64,000 bases of DNA from Haematococcus lacustris (Eukaryota > Chlorophyta > Chlorophyceae > Chlamydomonadales > Haematococcaceae), in the NCBI GenBank assembly GCA_030144725.1, contig JASKMD010000001.1, positions 1,403,923-1,467,922 of the forward strand. The letters run 5' to 3'. The notes under the pieces are model-generated. The model was given only the letters and a program-made list of their open reading frames with translations. It was not told where the DNA came from and ran no database searches. How positions within the stretch are numbered: the first letter of the stretch is position 1; each line of letters starts with the position of its first letter. Below, piece by piece: positions 63,673 through 64,000 of the stretch. Position numbers and translations under genes: made by a program.

Positions 63673-64000
63673 CGGGGCTGGCGGTGAGGCACCTCCACGT
63701 GGTGGCCCTGGTAACAATCCGCGTTGACTTCGGTCGCACGGATTGGCTAAGCTACCTCACCACCGCACCCAGCGGTATATAAATCGGGATGCAACGGGAC
63801 AGCCTTCCCAGGCTTGAACGGGCACCGCTTTGTCCAGCGGAATACAAATGAGGTCCGGGTGCCGCACACGACCGCTGCGGGTCATCGAGCTGTTGTGGAG
63901 TTGCTGGCGTCGTCAAGGAGGGAGCAGAGCTACCTCAACGCGGAACGTTGGCTGACAGCTGAAGTTTGGACTTTTGGAGCCTGAACTTCAGCTTTTAGTG
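63673..64000 (+). mobile_element. LINE-dependent retroposed element, copy C (cut by window end)
   Basis: Begins CGGGGCTGGCGG like copies A and B and matches copy B base for base with few differences up to the window edge, including TATATAAAT at 63776-63784. The 3' tail lies outside the window. Confidence 0.9.

Overview
The window is nuclear DNA of a green alga, most probably a chlamydomonadalean relative of Chlamydomonas, Volvox or Haematococcus. The evidence is the very GC-rich, microsatellite-laden sequence, host genes made of many short exons with GT-AG introns, proline-rich cell-wall-type glycoproteins, and a complete non-LTR retrotransposon of the Dualen/RandI type, a family first described in Chlamydomonas. 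There are no bacterial operons, CRISPR arrays or plasmid features. One 500-base assembly gap lies at 2078-2577.

Layout. 0-10 kb is transposon wreckage: a coiled-coil ORF broken by a tRNA-derived SINE, a hAT transposase remnant invaded by a hexanucleotide microsatellite, and a TA-flanked mariner/pogo-like element holding a 598-bp LINE-dependent element. 10.1-14.2 kb holds two divergent housekeeping genes that are invisible as long ORFs and were recovered exon by exon: the complex I subunit NDUFA2/NUOB8 (minus, 4 exons, 94 aa) and the pre-rRNA nuclease FCF1/UTP24 (plus, 6 exons, 194 aa). 14.8-16.5 kb is a hAT element with 8-bp target duplications. 17.4-24.3 and 30.0-34.5 kb carry two tandem 11-exon paralogues (minus) of a secreted glycoprotein: signal peptide, unassigned globular domain, Ser-Pro rod, and a C-terminal beta-type domain. 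Between them sit a 1.0-kb 12-mer array and a 0.7-kb GGGGC array. A small unassigned three-exon gene (34.8-35.2 kb) is divergent to the second paralogue.

36.4-54.3 kb is one nested structure. A chromodomain Ty3/gypsy element with identical 208-bp LTRs and a 5-bp target duplication has its gag split by an 11.7-kb Dualen element inserted on the minus strand, with a 13-bp target duplication. Removing the insert restores the gag frame exactly. The Dualen ORF (3843 codons) encodes a signal-like N-terminus with tandem repeats, a 2A ribosome-skipping motif, two tandem Josephin-like cysteine protease modules, APE endonuclease, reverse transcriptase, PHD finger, RNase H and a restriction-like endonuclease. 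This is the most notable system in the window.

54.3-64 kb contains a 0.33-kb TRIM that shares the primer-binding site and polypurine tract of the gypsy element, two inverted arrays of a roughly 20-bp motif that look like transposon subterminal repeats, a GGGGT array with reiterated intron-like blocks, unresolved proline-rich coding candidates, and a third copy of the LINE-dependent element cut by the window edge. A common thread is parasitism among elements: a conserved 3' hairpin tail links Dualen, the 590-600-bp element and the tRNA-SINE, while a shared primer site links the gypsy element and the TRIM.
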